The notes under the pieces: generated by a model
Databases searched by the model: none
Told to the model about the DNA's origin: nothing
The model's input: only the letters and a program-made list of their open reading frames with translations
Part shown: piece after piece, positions 55,372 through 64,000 of the stretch
Position numbering within the stretch: position 1 is the first letter of the stretch
Layout: each line of letters opens with the position of its first letter
Translations under genes and position numbers: made by a program
DNA from: Vibrio tapetis subsp. tapetis
GTDB taxonomy: Bacteria; Pseudomonadota; Gammaproteobacteria; Enterobacterales; Vibrionaceae
Direction of reading: 5' to 3'
Length of the DNA stretch: 64,000 nt
NCBI RefSeq assembly: GCF_900233005.1
Contig: NZ_LT960611.1
Span: forward strand, 1,426,001-1,490,000

Positions 55372-56022
55372 GTGTTTCATATTCTTTCCAACGCATTTAA
55401 TTGGCGAAAAAAGACACAATGGTTAACTTTATTTGTGTGTGGTTCTTTTTTAATCGGTTGTAGCTCAGTACCTCAAGCGCCGTTGCACAGCGTAGAATGG
55501 CAAAGTCATCAACAGCAACTCACTGACCTTTCGTACTATACCTTATCTGGAAAAATGGCTTATATCGGTGCTGACGACCGCCAAAGCCTTAATTTTTACT
55601 GGAAACGCACTCCAGCGAATACCCAATTAACGCTAACAACCTTCTTGGGGCAAACAGCGTTGGATTTAACCTTTACCAACATGGGCGCTAAAGTCGTCAC
55701 TTATGATGGCCGCACTTTTACCCACCCAAACGCTAATATGTTAGTAAAAAAGCTCACCGGCTTAAGCATTCCGGTCAAAGAACTTTCCGATTGGGTTAAA
55801 GGTATGCCCACCAATGCCGATCACTACACCGTGAGTAACCTTAATACGTTAGCAACGCTTGAAAAAAATGTAACAGGTCAAGACTGGGCTATTCAGTTTG
55901 ATCGTTATCGAGATCAAATCTCAGAAAACAACGTAAATTACGTGTTGCCCAGCAGTATTAACATGACCCACGACGACACCAGAATTAAACTGTCAATTTC
56001 AAAATGGCTGATAAACCAATGA
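55372..56022 (+). CDS. lolB: Outer-membrane lipoprotein receptor LolB
   Basis: LolB takes lipoproteins from LolA and inserts them in the outer membrane. The 216-residue product starts at GTG with a GAGG site about 10 bases upstream, and has a lipoprotein signal peptide with lipobox LIGC (Cys30). The LolB fold is supported by [20 protein letters not shown] and [20 protein letters not shown]. The stop overlaps the ispE start region. Confidence 0.94.
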   Translation: MFHILSNAFNWRKKTQWLTLFVCGSFLIGCSSVPQAPLHSVEWQSHQQQLTDLSYYTLSGKMAYIGADDRQSLNFYWKRTPANTQLTLTTFLGQTALDLTFTNMGAKVVTYDGRTFTHPNANMLVKKLTGLSIPVKELSDWVKGMPTNADHYTVSNLNTLATLEKNVTGQDWAIQFDRYRDQISENNVNYVLPSSINMTHDDTRIKLSISKWLINQ

Positions 56023-56891
56023 TCACAGACGCAACCTCTTGGCCCTCCCCTGCCAAGCTGAATTTATTTTTATACATTACCGGCCAAAGACCCAATGGTT
56101 ATCACGACCTACAAACCCTATTCCAATTCATTGATTACGGCGACGAGCTAACGATTCAAGCCAATACCAGCGGCAGCATTACCATTTCACCAGCCATTGA
56201 AGGTGTAGAGCTCGAAGACAATCTCATTTGGAAAGCGGCAACGGCATTGCAACAAAAAAGTGACGTCGGCTTTGGAGCCCACATTGAGCTCAAAAAAATA
56301 CTTCCCATGGGTGGTGGCATTGGCGGCGGTTCTTCAAACGCAGCCACAGCTTTAGTCGCACTTAACTTTTTATGGCAAACCAAATTAAGCGACGATGAGT
56401 TAGCAGAAATCGGTTTAGCCTTGGGGGCAGACGTCCCTGTTTTTGTAAAAGGCTTCGCCGCATTCGCGGAAGGTGTCGGTGAAAAGTTGGTCCCGGTGTC
56501 ACCAAAACAGAACTGGTATTTGGTGATTAGACCCAATGTCGGAATATCTACCGCAGAAATTTTTTCTCATCCTGAATTGACCAGAAACACAGTAAAACGA
56601 GAGCTGGCAACGCTTTTAGACTCCCCTTACGAAAACGATTGCGAAAAAATAGTTAGAATCCTCTATTCGGAGGTTGATAAGCAACTTTCATGGCTGCTAC
56701 AATACGCGCCGTCAAGATTGACGGGTACGGGTTCCTGCGTTTTTGCTGAATTTCACAGTAAACAAGCAGCAGAATCGGTACTCTCTCAGTTGCCAAACGA
56801 TACCCATGCGTTTGTTGCTGAAGGCGTAAATCTTTCGCCTTTAAACCAAAGATTGACTGAGCTTGAATCAGTCTACTCACTATCTAAATAA
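56019..56891 (+). CDS. ispE: 4-diphosphocytidyl-2-C-methyl-D-erythritol kinase
   Basis: IspE is the GHMP kinase of the MEP isoprenoid pathway. I start it at [20 protein letters not shown] (290 residues), whose ATG overlaps the lolB stop as ATGA; an ATG 15 bases upstream is in frame too. The substrate motif [20 protein letters not shown] and ATP loop [20 protein letters not shown] are intact. It is followed by prs after 28 bases, the usual order. Confidence 0.96.
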   Translation: MITDATSWPSPAKLNLFLYITGQRPNGYHDLQTLFQFIDYGDELTIQANTSGSITISPAIEGVELEDNLIWKAATALQQKSDVGFGAHIELKKILPMGGGIGGGSSNAATALVALNFLWQTKLSDDELAEIGLALGADVPVFVKGFAAFAEGVGEKLVPVSPKQNWYLVIRPNVGISTAEIFSHPELTRNTVKRELATLLDSPYENDCEKIVRILYSEVDKQLSWLLQYAPSRLTGTGSCVFAEFHSKQAAESVLSQLPNDTHAFVAEGVNLSPLNQRLTELESVYSLSK

Positions 56892-56919
56892 AACTGGACG
56901 CAAACCCGAGGTTTCCACC

Positions 56920-57864
56920 GTGCCTGATATGAAGCTATTTGCTGGTAACGCAACACCTGAACTAGCCCAACGCATTGCAGATCGTCTATACATCTCTCTA
57001 GGAGACGCTACTGTTTCTCGTTTTTCTGATGGCGAAGTCGCTGTTCAAATCAACGAAAACGTTCGTGGTAGTGATGTATTCATCATCCAATCAACTTGTG
57101 CACCAACCAATGACAACCTAATGGAATTGGTGGTAATGATTGACGCAATGCGCCGTGCTTCAGCGGGCCGTATTACTGCTGTTATTCCTTACTTTGGTTA
57201 CGCTCGTCAAGATCGTCGTGTACGTTCTGCTCGTGTGCCAATTACTGCGAAAGTTGTCGCTGACTTCCTTTCTAACGTTGGCGTTGACCGCGTATTAACG
57301 ATTGATCTACACGCAGAGCAAATCCAAGGCTTCTTCGATGTACCAGTAGACAACATCTTCGGTACTCCGGTACTGCTTGAAGATATGCGTGCTCGTGGCC
57401 TAGAAGATCCTGTTGTGGTATCTCCTGACCTAGGCGGTGTTGTTCGTGCTCGCGCTACTGCAAAAGCACTAGACGACACAGATATCGCTATCGTTGATAA
57501 GCGTCGCCCACGTGCTAACGTTTCTGAAGTAATGAACCTAATCGGTGATGTTGAAGGTCGCGACTGTGTGATCGTTGATGACATGATTGATACGGGTGGC
57601 ACACTGTGTAAAGCAGCAGAAGCTCTGAAAGAGCGTGGCGCTAAGCGTGTATTCGCTTACGCAACTCACGCGGTTTTCTCTGGTACTGCAGCAGAAAACA
57701 TCAAGAACTCTGTACTTGACCAAGTGATCATCACTGACTCAATTCAGCTTTCTGATGAAATGGCTGCAACAGGTAAAGTTACTCAACTAACTCTATCTAG
57801 CATGCTTGCAGAAGCTATTCGTCGCATCAGCAACGAAGAATCTATCTCAGCAATGTTCAGCTAA
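56920..57864 (+). CDS. prs: Ribose-phosphate pyrophosphokinase
   Basis: Prs makes phosphoribosyl pyrophosphate from ribose 5-phosphate and ATP. The start is GTG ([20 protein letters not shown], 314 residues), with GAGG 8 bases upstream; a longer frame from 56863 overlaps ispE and adds non-conserved residues. The motifs are [28 protein letters not shown] and the PRPP loop [12 protein letters not shown]. Codon use is strongly biased, as for highly expressed genes. Confidence 0.97.
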   Translation: MPDMKLFAGNATPELAQRIADRLYISLGDATVSRFSDGEVAVQINENVRGSDVFIIQSTCAPTNDNLMELVVMIDAMRRASAGRITAVIPYFGYARQDRRVRSARVPITAKVVADFLSNVGVDRVLTIDLHAEQIQGFFDVPVDNIFGTPVLLEDMRARGLEDPVVVSPDLGGVVRARATAKALDDTDIAIVDKRRPRANVSEVMNLIGDVEGRDCVIVDDMIDTGGTLCKAAEALKERGAKRVFAYATHAVFSGTAAENIKNSVLDQVIITDSIQLSDEMAATGKVTQLTLSSMLAEAIRRISNEESISAMFS

Positions 57865-57912
57865 GAGACATTTTCTGCGCGCAGATTACTGCGTCAGTAA
57901 ATCGAAATATCG

Positions 57913-57944
57913 AATACCCTGCCTCGGCGGGGTATTTTTTTTGG
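57913..57944 (+). terminator. Terminator of prs
   Basis: AATACCC-TGCC / GGC-GGGGTATT stem followed by a run of eight or nine T. The rest of the 273-base gap to the antiporter gene shows nothing clear. Confidence 0.85.
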
Positions 57945-58137
57945 TTTTAGGCGGAAGGCGGAGATTTTTAACAACCGATCTCCCCTTGTCACGAATTCCT
58001 CATCTCTATGCGCTTTTTCTTTTTCAGCCCTATGCCTCTTGCCTTACGCCTTACCAGCCGTATAGCCATCTAGACGTTGACACTCCTAAACAAAATCCGT
58101 ACTCTTAGCGCCAATTTCCGCTATTGAGTAATTTGTC

Positions 58138-59439
58138 ATGTCGACACCATCCATCAAAGCTCTTGTCCCTTTAGCTATCTTCCTTGCCTTATTCATTGGT
58201 GTGGGAAGCTATTTGACACTGCAAGGTGTGGAGTTTGCTTTTTATCAACTACCTGCGCCGATTGCCGCATTGCCTGCTGTGATTGTCGCTATCTTGATGA
58301 GCAAAGAGTCGATCAATAAAGCCATTGAGCAGTTCATTCGTGGCATTGGCCACAGTGACATCATTGCTATGTGCATGATCTACTTATTGGCGGGCGCCTT
58401 TGCATCTGTAGCCAAAGCAACAGGCGGGGTCGATGCAACGGTAAACCTTGGGTTATCATTGTTGCCACCGAGCTTAATATTGCCTGGCATGTTTGTGATA
58501 GCGGCTTTTATAGCGACCGCGATGGGCACATCAATGGGCACCATTGCCGCTTTAGCACCGGTCGCCCTTGGGGTCGCTGATGCAGCAAATATCGATCCTG
58601 CTATTGCGGCAGGTGCCGTTTTAAGCGGCGCGATGTTTGGTGATAACTTATCGATCATTTCAGACACCACAATTGCAGCAACTCGCTCGCAAGGCTGCGA
58701 AATGAAGGACAAGTTCAAAGAAAACATCACTATCGCGCTACCAGCTGCCATCGTTTCATTGATCCTATTTGGCTTTCTTAGCACGCCAAGCACCGCTCCG
58801 ATCGTATCTGATTTTAATTGGATCAACGTATTGCCCTATATCAGCATCCTTATTCTTGCGATTGCAGGCATTAACGTGTTTGCCGTTTTAACGATAGGAA
58901 CTTTGATGGCAGGTGTCATTGGTTTGAATACAACGAGCGATTACAACCTCACGCAATACGGGCAAGATATCTACACTGGCTTTGGCAATATGCAGGAAAT
59001 ATTTCTTCTTTCCATGTTAATTGGTGGTTTGAGTGAGTTAATGAAGCAGCAAGGCGGCTTGGCGTACATCACCAACAAACTCAGCAAGGCGCTTAGAAAT
59101 AGCAGTCAAAAAAGCGGAGAATTTGGTATCGCTTTACTTGTCAGCTTAGTCAATTGCTGTACGGCTAATAATACTGTCTCGATTTTAGTTTCAGGCAGTA
59201 TTGCCAAAGATCTGGCACAAAAACACGGCATTAGTGCCAAACGCTCGGCCAGCCTATTGGATATATTTTCGTGCATTATGCAGGGAGTTTTACCTTATGG
59301 CGCACAAGTCTTATTAATTGGCTCAATTCTTCAATTGTCGCCTTTAGAAGTCACAACACACTCCTATTATTGCTACGCTTTAGCCATCAGTGCGATTGCG
59401 ACCGTGCTACTGAAAAAGACAAAACAACCCCGTCATTAG
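58138..59439 (+). CDS. NhaC-family Na+/H+ antiporter
   Basis: The 433-residue integral membrane protein has about 11-12 hydrophobic segments and NhaC-family motifs GTSMGTIAALAPVALGVA, SGAMFGDNLSIISDTTIAAT and CCTANNTVSILVSGSIAKDL. It likely exchanges Na+ (or a small organic acid) for H+ across the inner membrane. It sits between prs and pth, which are neighbours in V. cholerae as I recall, so it may be an insertion in this lineage. Substrate not determined. Confidence 0.87.
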   Translation: MSTPSIKALVPLAIFLALFIGVGSYLTLQGVEFAFYQLPAPIAALPAVIVAILMSKESINKAIEQFIRGIGHSDIIAMCMIYLLAGAFASVAKATGGVDATVNLGLSLLPPSLILPGMFVIAAFIATAMGTSMGTIAALAPVALGVADAANIDPAIAAGAVLSGAMFGDNLSIISDTTIAATRSQGCEMKDKFKENITIALPAAIVSLILFGFLSTPSTAPIVSDFNWINVLPYISILILAIAGINVFAVLTIGTLMAGVIGLNTTSDYNLTQYGQDIYTGFGNMQEIFLLSMLIGGLSELMKQQGGLAYITNKLSKALRNSSQKSGEFGIALLVSLVNCCTANNTVSILVSGSIAKDLAQKHGISAKRSASLLDIFSCIMQGVLPYGAQVLLIGSILQLSPLEVTTHSYYCYALAISAIATVLLKKTKQPRH

Positions 59440-59511
59440 GATGCTGTCGCCCGATAGCACAGAAGTGTGCTATCATACCGCGCTTTTTGAGATTCCAGAG
59501 AGATCCTTACC

Positions 59512-60102
59512 TTGAGTCAACAGATTAAACTGCTCGTTGGGCTAGCAAATCCAGGCCCTGAATACGCTAGAACTCGCCATAATGCAGGTGCATGGGCGGT
59601 AGAAGAACTTGCCCGTGTTCATAATATTACATTGAAAAATGAAGCGAAGTATTTTGGGCAAACGGGCCGTATCATGGTCAATGGTCAAGATCTCCGTTTA
59701 CTGATCCCATCAACGTTCATGAATTTATCAGGTAAATCGGTAGCCGCTATTGCGAAATTCTACCAAATTAAACCTGAAGAAATCATGGTCGCACATGATG
59801 AATTAGACATGCCCCCAGGTGTGGCTAAATTTAAAAAAGGTGGCGGTCATGGTGGTCACAATGGACTGCGTGACATCATCAGTAAAATGGGAAACAACAA
59901 AGAATTTTACCGCTTGAGGATTGGCATAGGCCATCCCGGGCACAAAGATAGAGTCGCGGGTTACGTCCTTGGTAAAGCTCCAGCTAAAGAGCAGGAGTGC
60001 CTAGACGCGGCAGTCGATGAGTCTGTACGCTGTCTCGATATATTACTTAAAGATGGCTTAACCAAAGCGCAAAATCGCTTACACACGTTCAAAGCAGAAT
60101 AA
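59512..60102 (+). CDS. pth: Peptidyl-tRNA hydrolase
   Basis: Pth frees tRNA from peptidyl-tRNA dropped by ribosomes. The 196-residue product starts at TTG ([20 protein letters not shown]), after an AGAGAGA site. The catalytic His23 lies in [11 protein letters not shown], and [20 protein letters not shown] and [11 protein letters not shown] are intact. It is 10 bases before ychF, and the pair is conserved. Confidence 0.97.
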   Translation: MSQQIKLLVGLANPGPEYARTRHNAGAWAVEELARVHNITLKNEAKYFGQTGRIMVNGQDLRLLIPSTFMNLSGKSVAAIAKFYQIKPEEIMVAHDELDMPPGVAKFKKGGGHGGHNGLRDIISKMGNNKEFYRLRIGIGHPGHKDRVAGYVLGKAPAKEQECLDAAVDESVRCLDILLKDGLTKAQNRLHTFKAE

Positions 60103-60112
60103 GGTCTAAATC

Positions 60113-61204
60113 ATGGGTTTTAAATGTGGCATCGTTGGCCTACCAAACGTTGGTAAATCAACTCTGTTTAACGCACTAACAAAAGCTGGTATCGAAGCGG
60201 CTAACTTCCCTTTCTGTACTATCGAACCAAACACAGGTGTTGTTCCTGTACCTGATCTTCGTCTTGACGCACTTGCAGAGATTGTAAATCCGCAACGCAT
60301 CTTGCCGACAACAATGGAATTTGTTGATATCGCAGGTTTGGTTGCTGGCGCATCAAAAGGTGAAGGTTTAGGTAACAAATTCCTAGCTAACATCCGTGAA
60401 ACTGACGCTATCGGTCATGTAGTACGCTGTTTTGAAAACGAAAACATCATCCACGTTGCAGGTAAGATCTCTCCTATCGAAGACATCGAAACCATCAACC
60501 TAGAACTAGCACTTGCTGATCTAGATTCGTGTGAACGTGCTATTTTCCGCCAAGCTAAGAAAGCAAAAGGCGGCGACAAAGACGCTAAGTTCGAAACAGC
60601 CGTACTTGAAAAGCTGCTTCCGGTACTAACGGAAGGCGGAATGGCTCGTACTATTGAGCTATCAAAAGAAGAATTAGCCGCGGTTGATTACCTAAACTTC
60701 TTAACGCTTAAGCCAACAATGTACATTGCTAACGTTAACGAAGATGGCTTCGAAGACAACCCGTACCTTGATCTTGTGCGCGACTATGCAGCAAAAGAGA
60801 ATAACGTTGTTGTACCTGTATGTGCTGCAATTGAATCTGAGCTTTCAGAACTTGACGACGAAGATCGTGAAGAATTCCTAGCAGACATGGGCATCGAAGA
60901 ACCAGGCCTAAACCGTGTAATCCGTTCTGGCTACGAATTGCTAACACTTCAAACCTACTTTACTGCAGGTGTTAAAGAAGTACGTGCATGGACGATCCCA
61001 ATTGGTGCAACCGCTCCTCAATCTGCAGGTAAGATCCACACAGATTTCGAGAAAGGCTTCATCCGAGCGGAAGTTGTTGGTTACGATGACTTCATCCAGT
61101 TCCGTGGTGAAAGCGGTGCTAAAGAAGCCGGTAAATGGCGTCTAGAAGGCAAAGATTACATCGTAAAAGATGGTGATGTGGTTCATTTCCGTTTCAACGT
61201 ATAA
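60113..61204 (+). CDS. ychF: Ribosome-binding ATPase YchF
   Basis: YchF is an Obg-family ATPase that binds ribosomes and responds to oxidative stress. The 363-residue product has G1 [19 protein letters not shown]3 [20 protein letters not shown], a coiled-coil arm and a C-terminal TGS domain ([20 protein letters not shown]). It forms an operon with pth and ends at a terminator. Codon use is biased. Confidence 0.97.
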   Translation: MGFKCGIVGLPNVGKSTLFNALTKAGIEAANFPFCTIEPNTGVVPVPDLRLDALAEIVNPQRILPTTMEFVDIAGLVAGASKGEGLGNKFLANIRETDAIGHVVRCFENENIIHVAGKISPIEDIETINLELALADLDSCERAIFRQAKKAKGGDKDAKFETAVLEKLLPVLTEGGMARTIELSKEELAAVDYLNFLTLKPTMYIANVNEDGFEDNPYLDLVRDYAAKENNVVVPVCAAIESELSELDDEDREEFLADMGIEEPGLNRVIRSGYELLTLQTYFTAGVKEVRAWTIPIGATAPQSAGKIHTDFEKGFIRAEVVGYDDFIQFRGESGAKEAGKWRLEGKDYIVKDGDVVHFRFNV

Positions 61205-61227
61205 AAATCAATTGCTTTAACTGTTCA

Positions 61228-61253
61228 AAAAGCCAACAAATGTGTTGGCTTTT
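61228..61253 (+). terminator. Terminator of pth-ychF
   Basis: An 11-bp stem (AAAAGCCAACA / TGTTGGCTTTT, 4-base loop) with a T-rich tail. Confidence 0.88.
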
Positions 61254-61401
61254 CTTTTATTTGAAACCAACCGCATTTGCCTGTTTCTATTTTAATTAAA
61301 GGCTGCATGGCATTTTGACGTCCATTTTTGATCACAAATACGTCTCTTTGATTAAAAAAAACTCGAACGATTCTAAAATCGAAATTTATTCAAAAAAACT
61401 G

Positions 61402-61430
61402 TTGACGCATTTCGGTCAGATCCGCATAAT
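61402..61430 (+). promoter_or_regulatory. Promoter of the tRNA array
   Basis: TTGACG, 17 bases, CATAAT, then a GC-rich discriminator (GCGCTCC), the pattern of stringently controlled stable-RNA promoters. It lies 57 bases before the first tRNA. Confidence 0.8.
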
Positions 61431-61486
61431 GCGCTCCGTTCACAACGACAAGGCAACTTATCGAAGTGAGCAACAATTTGGAAAAT

Positions 61487-61563
61487 GGCTACTTAGCTCA
61501 GTTGGTTAGAGCACATCACTCATAATGATGGGGTCGCAGGTTCGAATCCCGCAGTAGCCACCA
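61487..61563 (+). tRNA. tRNA-Met (CAT), array copy 1
   Basis: A 77-nt cloverleaf with acceptor GGCTACT / AGTAGCC, anticodon loop CTCATAA and CCA encoded. The acceptor 1-72 pair and D-arm fit the elongator type. Confidence 0.96.
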
Positions 61564-61609
61564 TTTCCTAAACGCTTTTTAACGAAAGTTTTTAGGAAAG
61601 AAAAAGAAT

Positions 61610-61694
61610 GCGGTCGTGGCGGAATTGGTAGACGCACCAGATTTAGGTTCTGGCGCCGCAAGGTGTGAGAGTTCAAGTCTCTCCGACCGCACCA
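61610..61694 (+). tRNA. tRNA-Leu (TAG), array copy 1
   Basis: An 85-nt class II tRNA with long variable arm, anticodon loop TTTAGGT (TAG), acceptor GCGGTCG / CGACCGC and CCA. Confidence 0.96.
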
Positions 61695-61727
61695 TTCTTT
61701 TTAGAACATCGCGGAGATGTTCATTGT

Positions 61728-61802
61728 TGGGCTATCGCCAAGCGGTAAGGCACTGGCTTTTGATGCCAGCATTCCCTGGTTCGAATCCAGGTAGCCCAGC
61801 CA
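61728..61802 (+). tRNA. tRNA-Gln (TTG), array copy 1
   Basis: A 75-nt tRNA with acceptor TGGGCTA / TAGCCCA, anticodon loop TTTTGAT (TTG) and CCA. The preceding spacer holds a GAACATC ... GATGTTC hairpin. Confidence 0.96.
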
Positions 61803-61916
61803 ACATTCGTGATAATCGATGCTTAATTGAGCGATTATTACTAACAGTGAAAATTCTTGAAAAAGAGTATGGCACTGTCGGCGAGATTGTATTATATTGT
61901 TTCGCTCCAAAAAGAT

Positions 61917-61993
61917 GGCTACTTAGCTCAGTTGGTTAGAGCACATCACTCATAATGATGGGGTCGCAGGTTCGAATCCCGCAGTAGCCACCA
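61917..61993 (+). tRNA. tRNA-Met (CAT), array copy 2
   Basis: Identical in sequence to copy 1; 77 nt with CCA. Confidence 0.96.
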
Positions 61994-62079
61994 TACAACG
62001 TCTGGTTGATTTACCAATCATCGACCAAGACTATACTCTTGCTAAGAGACTCTCTTTCATTAGAGATAAAAAAAGCACC

Positions 62080-62164
62080 GCGGTCGTGGCGGAATTGGTA
62101 GACGCACCAGATTTAGGTTCTGGCGCCGCAAGGTGTGAGAGTTCAAGTCTCTCCGACCGCACCA
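62080..62164 (+). tRNA. tRNA-Leu (TAG), array copy 2
   Basis: Identical in sequence to copy 1; 85 nt with CCA. Confidence 0.96.
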
Positions 62165-62193
62165 TATTTTAAAATAGTGTGTAAACATTATTT

Positions 62194-62270
62194 GGCTACT
62201 TAGCTCAGTTGGTTAGAGCACATCACTCATAATGATGGGGTCGCAGGTTCGAATCCCGCAGTAGCCACCA
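62194..62270 (+). tRNA. tRNA-Met (CAT), array copy 3
   Basis: Identical in sequence to copies 1 and 2; 77 nt with CCA. Confidence 0.96.
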
Positions 62271-62380
62271 TATTTAAACTCTTTGTTTAGAAGTACTAAA
62301 AGCGAAATGCTAAGTACTAAATTGAAGAGCACAACGTTAACTAGGCCTCACCAATCAGCCTGTTAACTACAAAGTTTGCT

Positions 62381-62465
62381 GCGGTCGTGGCGGAATTGGT
62401 AGACGCACCAGATTTAGGTTCTGGCGCCGCAAGGTGTGAGAGTTCAAGTCTCTCCGACCGCACCA
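62381..62465 (+). tRNA. tRNA-Leu (TAG), array copy 3
   Basis: Identical in sequence to copies 1 and 2; part of the duplicated unit. Confidence 0.96.
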
Positions 62466-62545
62466 TCATTCTTGATGTTGATTTATCAGCATGTTCAAGA
62501 GCAGTGTGATTACTGTAAGTTTTAAGACTTTAAATAAATCTTTGT

Positions 62546-62620
62546 TGGGCTATCGCCAAGCGGTAAGGCACTGGCTTTTGATGCCAGCATTCCCTGGTTC
62601 GAATCCAGGTAGCCCAGCCA
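62546..62620 (+). tRNA. tRNA-Gln (TTG), array copy 2
   Basis: Identical in sequence to copy 1; 75 nt with CCA. Confidence 0.96.
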
Positions 62621-62733
62621 CAATTTGAAACTCTTTGTTTAGAAGTACTAAAAGCGAGATGCTAAGTACTAAGAATTAAGAGCACAACGTTAACGAGGCC
62701 TCACCAATCAGCCTGTTAACTACAAAGTTTGCT

Positions 62734-62818
62734 GCGGTCGTGGCGGAATTGGTAGACGCACCAGATTTAGGTTCTGGCGCCGCAAGGTGTGAGAGTTCAA
62801 GTCTCTCCGACCGCACCA
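62734..62818 (+). tRNA. tRNA-Leu (TAG), array copy 4
   Basis: Identical in sequence to the other copies; last tRNA of the array and of the duplicated unit. Confidence 0.96.
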
Positions 62819-62847
62819 TTATTTCTCTTGAAATATAGAGACGAAAG

Positions 62848-62878
62848 AAACCCAGTATTTTTATACTGGGTTTTCTTT
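62848..62878 (+). terminator. Terminator of the tRNA array
   Basis: An 11-bp perfect stem (AAACCCAGTAT / ATACTGGGTTT, 4-base loop) followed by a T-rich tail. Confidence 0.9.
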
Positions 62879-63023
62879 TATCTGAAGTTTAACAATAGGT
62901 TTCTAAACCACGGCTTCTTCTTAGAATTGCAGCCCATATCACTAATTTAATCAAACTTCCCTCTCTTCAAGTTCATTCGTTTATTACACAATAACAGTCA
63001 CTTATTTTTTGACTGTGGATCTC

Positions 63024-64000
63024 ATGAATACACTACCTGTTTTCGTTGGCTGCTATACCGACAACAATTCAAGCCAAGGGCTATACCAATTTCAACTAAA
63101 TGTGGTCACAGGAGAAATGGAAGCTCTCAATCTTTATGTCGAAGCAACCAACCCATCATTTACTTGCACTACAAACAATGGCTGCTACCTAAGTAGCGAA
63201 GTCCAAGCATCTGAATCACCATCATTACGATTCGTTCCTCACTCAGAATCTGAGATTCCAGTACCTAGAAATCAGCGCCCTAATGCCATCATCCCCGGTG
63301 ATCACCCTTGCCATATCACCATTAGCCCCGATCAACGGCTCGCGATCACCTCTCAATATTCATCGGGTAGTTTTAATATTTTCACACTCAGCCAATCAGG
63401 ACACATAGAAGCATCAGTGGCGACATTGCAGCACCAAGGCTCTGGGCCAAATAAAGACCGACAAACCCAAGCTCATGCACATCAGGCCGTATTTTTGAAA
63501 CATTCTCGCCAATTCGCGACCGTTGACCTTGGTTCTGATGAAATTTGTTTGTATCAGTACTCTGAATCTCAGCCATTCGATGAGACATCAGTAACATGCA
63601 TACATAAAATCAACGCACCAGCAGGAAGTGGCCCAAGACATCTCGTCTTTAGTCACAATGAAGATTATTGCTATGTCGTGTGTGAATTGAGTGAAACCGT
63701 ATTGGTATTGGCACAAGAACTAAACGCGGCACAAGATGTGAGTTGGAAGATAATCCAAGAAATAGATATTCTACCTGAAGAAGAAAAAGGCGAAGCGGCG
63801 GCTGCGATCAAATTATCTCCTGATGGACGGTTCATTTATGTCTCTGGGCGTCATCAATCAAAAATAAGCTGGTTCTCTATTGATGAGCAAACCAATGAAC
63901 TCAGCTATATCGATAACATCCCCACTCATGGTCATTTTCCACGTGACTTCAGTATTACACCAGATGGGCAGTGGTTAATTGCGGCTAATCAGCACTCAAA
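63024..64000 (+). CDS. Lactonase-family beta-propeller protein (6-phosphogluconolactonase-like), cut by window end
   Basis: An open frame from ATG 63024 to the window end (325 codons, no stop) starts MNTLPVFVGCYTDNNSSQGL. The lactonase (YbhE/Pgl) family motifs are visible: GDHPCHITISPDQRLAITSQ, HAHQAVFLKHSRQFATVDLG, GSGPRHLVFSHNEDYCYVVC and AAAIKLSPDGRFIYVSGRHQ, each from one propeller blade. Members hydrolyse 6-phosphogluconolactone or similar sugar lactones. Only the last ~40 residues should be missing. No strong ribosome site is seen. Confidence 0.88.
   Translation, partial: MNTLPVFVGCYTDNNSSQGLYQFQLNVVTGEMEALNLYVEATNPSFTCTTNNGCYLSSEVQASESPSLRFVPHSESEIPVPRNQRPNAIIPGDHPCHITISPDQRLAITSQYSSGSFNIFTLSQSGHIEASVATLQHQGSGPNKDRQTQAHAHQAVFLKHSRQFATVDLGSDEICLYQYSESQPFDETSVTCIHKINAPAGSGPRHLVFSHNEDYCYVVCELSETVLVLAQELNAAQDVSWKIIQEIDILPEEEKGEAAAAIKLSPDGRFIYVSGRHQSKISWFSIDEQTNELSYIDNIPTHGHFPRDFSITPDGQWLIAANQHS

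Larger units (their letters stand above)
62276..62818 (+). repeat. Duplicated spacer-plus-tRNA-Leu unit
   Basis: The segment 62276-62465 (105-base spacer plus tRNA-Leu) is repeated at 62628-62818 with only a few differences, 352 bases apart. The spacer is not otherwise similar to those in the array, so this is a recent segmental duplication. Confidence 0.93.

Noticed and set aside
61616..61939. 107-aa open frame over the tRNA array
   Set aside because: It consists mainly of translated tRNA-Leu, tRNA-Gln and tRNA-Met sequence.

Overview
The window looks like chromosome 1 of a Vibrio or close relative (Vibrionaceae). The polar-flagellum gene order, the sheathed-flagellum-specific flgO/flgP/flgT genes, the sigma-54 promoters of the flagellar operons, and the kdsA-sirB-prmC-prfA-hemA / lolB-ispE-prs-pth-ychF block are all typical of that family.

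Region 1 (1-18.2 kb) is a polar flagellar cluster. Reading leftwards it holds flgBCDE, flgFGHIJ, flgKL, a flagellin cut by the window edge, and cheV-cheR. Reading rightwards it holds flgA and flgMN, then flgOP (leftwards) and flgT (rightwards). Four strong or good sigma-54 (-24/-12) sites lie before flgB, flgF, flgK and the flagellin, a fifth candidate lies before flgT, and a sigma-28 site lies before flgM. FlgM is the anti-sigma-28 factor, so the cluster shows both levels of the flagellar hierarchy.

Region 2 (18.24-30.62 kb) is a 12.3-kb genomic island in the 3' half of a tRNA-Arg(CCT) gene, bounded by 60-bp perfect direct repeats. A tyrosine integrase lies at the far end. Next to it is a leftward block of fic, a 320-aa unknown gene, an AlpA-type regulator and a VapE-type replication protein, a layout that resembles a phage satellite or P4-like element. 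The tRNA-proximal half carries cargo: a membrane-anchored Mrr-like nuclease with a zinc ribbon, a small gene cut by an IS21-family element (5-bp target duplication, reading frame restored on removal), an attC-like hairpin cut by an IS1182-family element, and a PIN-like gene with a TTG start. A fragment of a second fic copy lies just outside the right repeat, pointing to an older relative at the same site.

Region 3 (30.6-45.8 kb) holds a lipoprotein alpha/beta hydrolase, a small secreted peptide, two Dpp/Opp-type ABC ATPases with no permease beside them but behind a Fur-box-like palindrome, gltX, a copper-export operon (copA plus a DUF411 gene) behind a CueR-type promoter, a KdgM-like porin, a TraB/GumN protein, rluF, an Smr-domain gene, a DUF3149 micro-protein, tRNA-Pro and ybaK.

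Region 4 (45.8-64 kb) is mostly housekeeping: a 5'-nucleotidase, a chemoreceptor, kdsA, sirB1, sirB2, prmC, prfA, hemA, lolB, ispE, prs, an NhaC-type antiporter, pth and ychF. It ends with a nine-gene Met/Leu/Gln tRNA array built partly by duplication and a lactonase gene cut by the window end.
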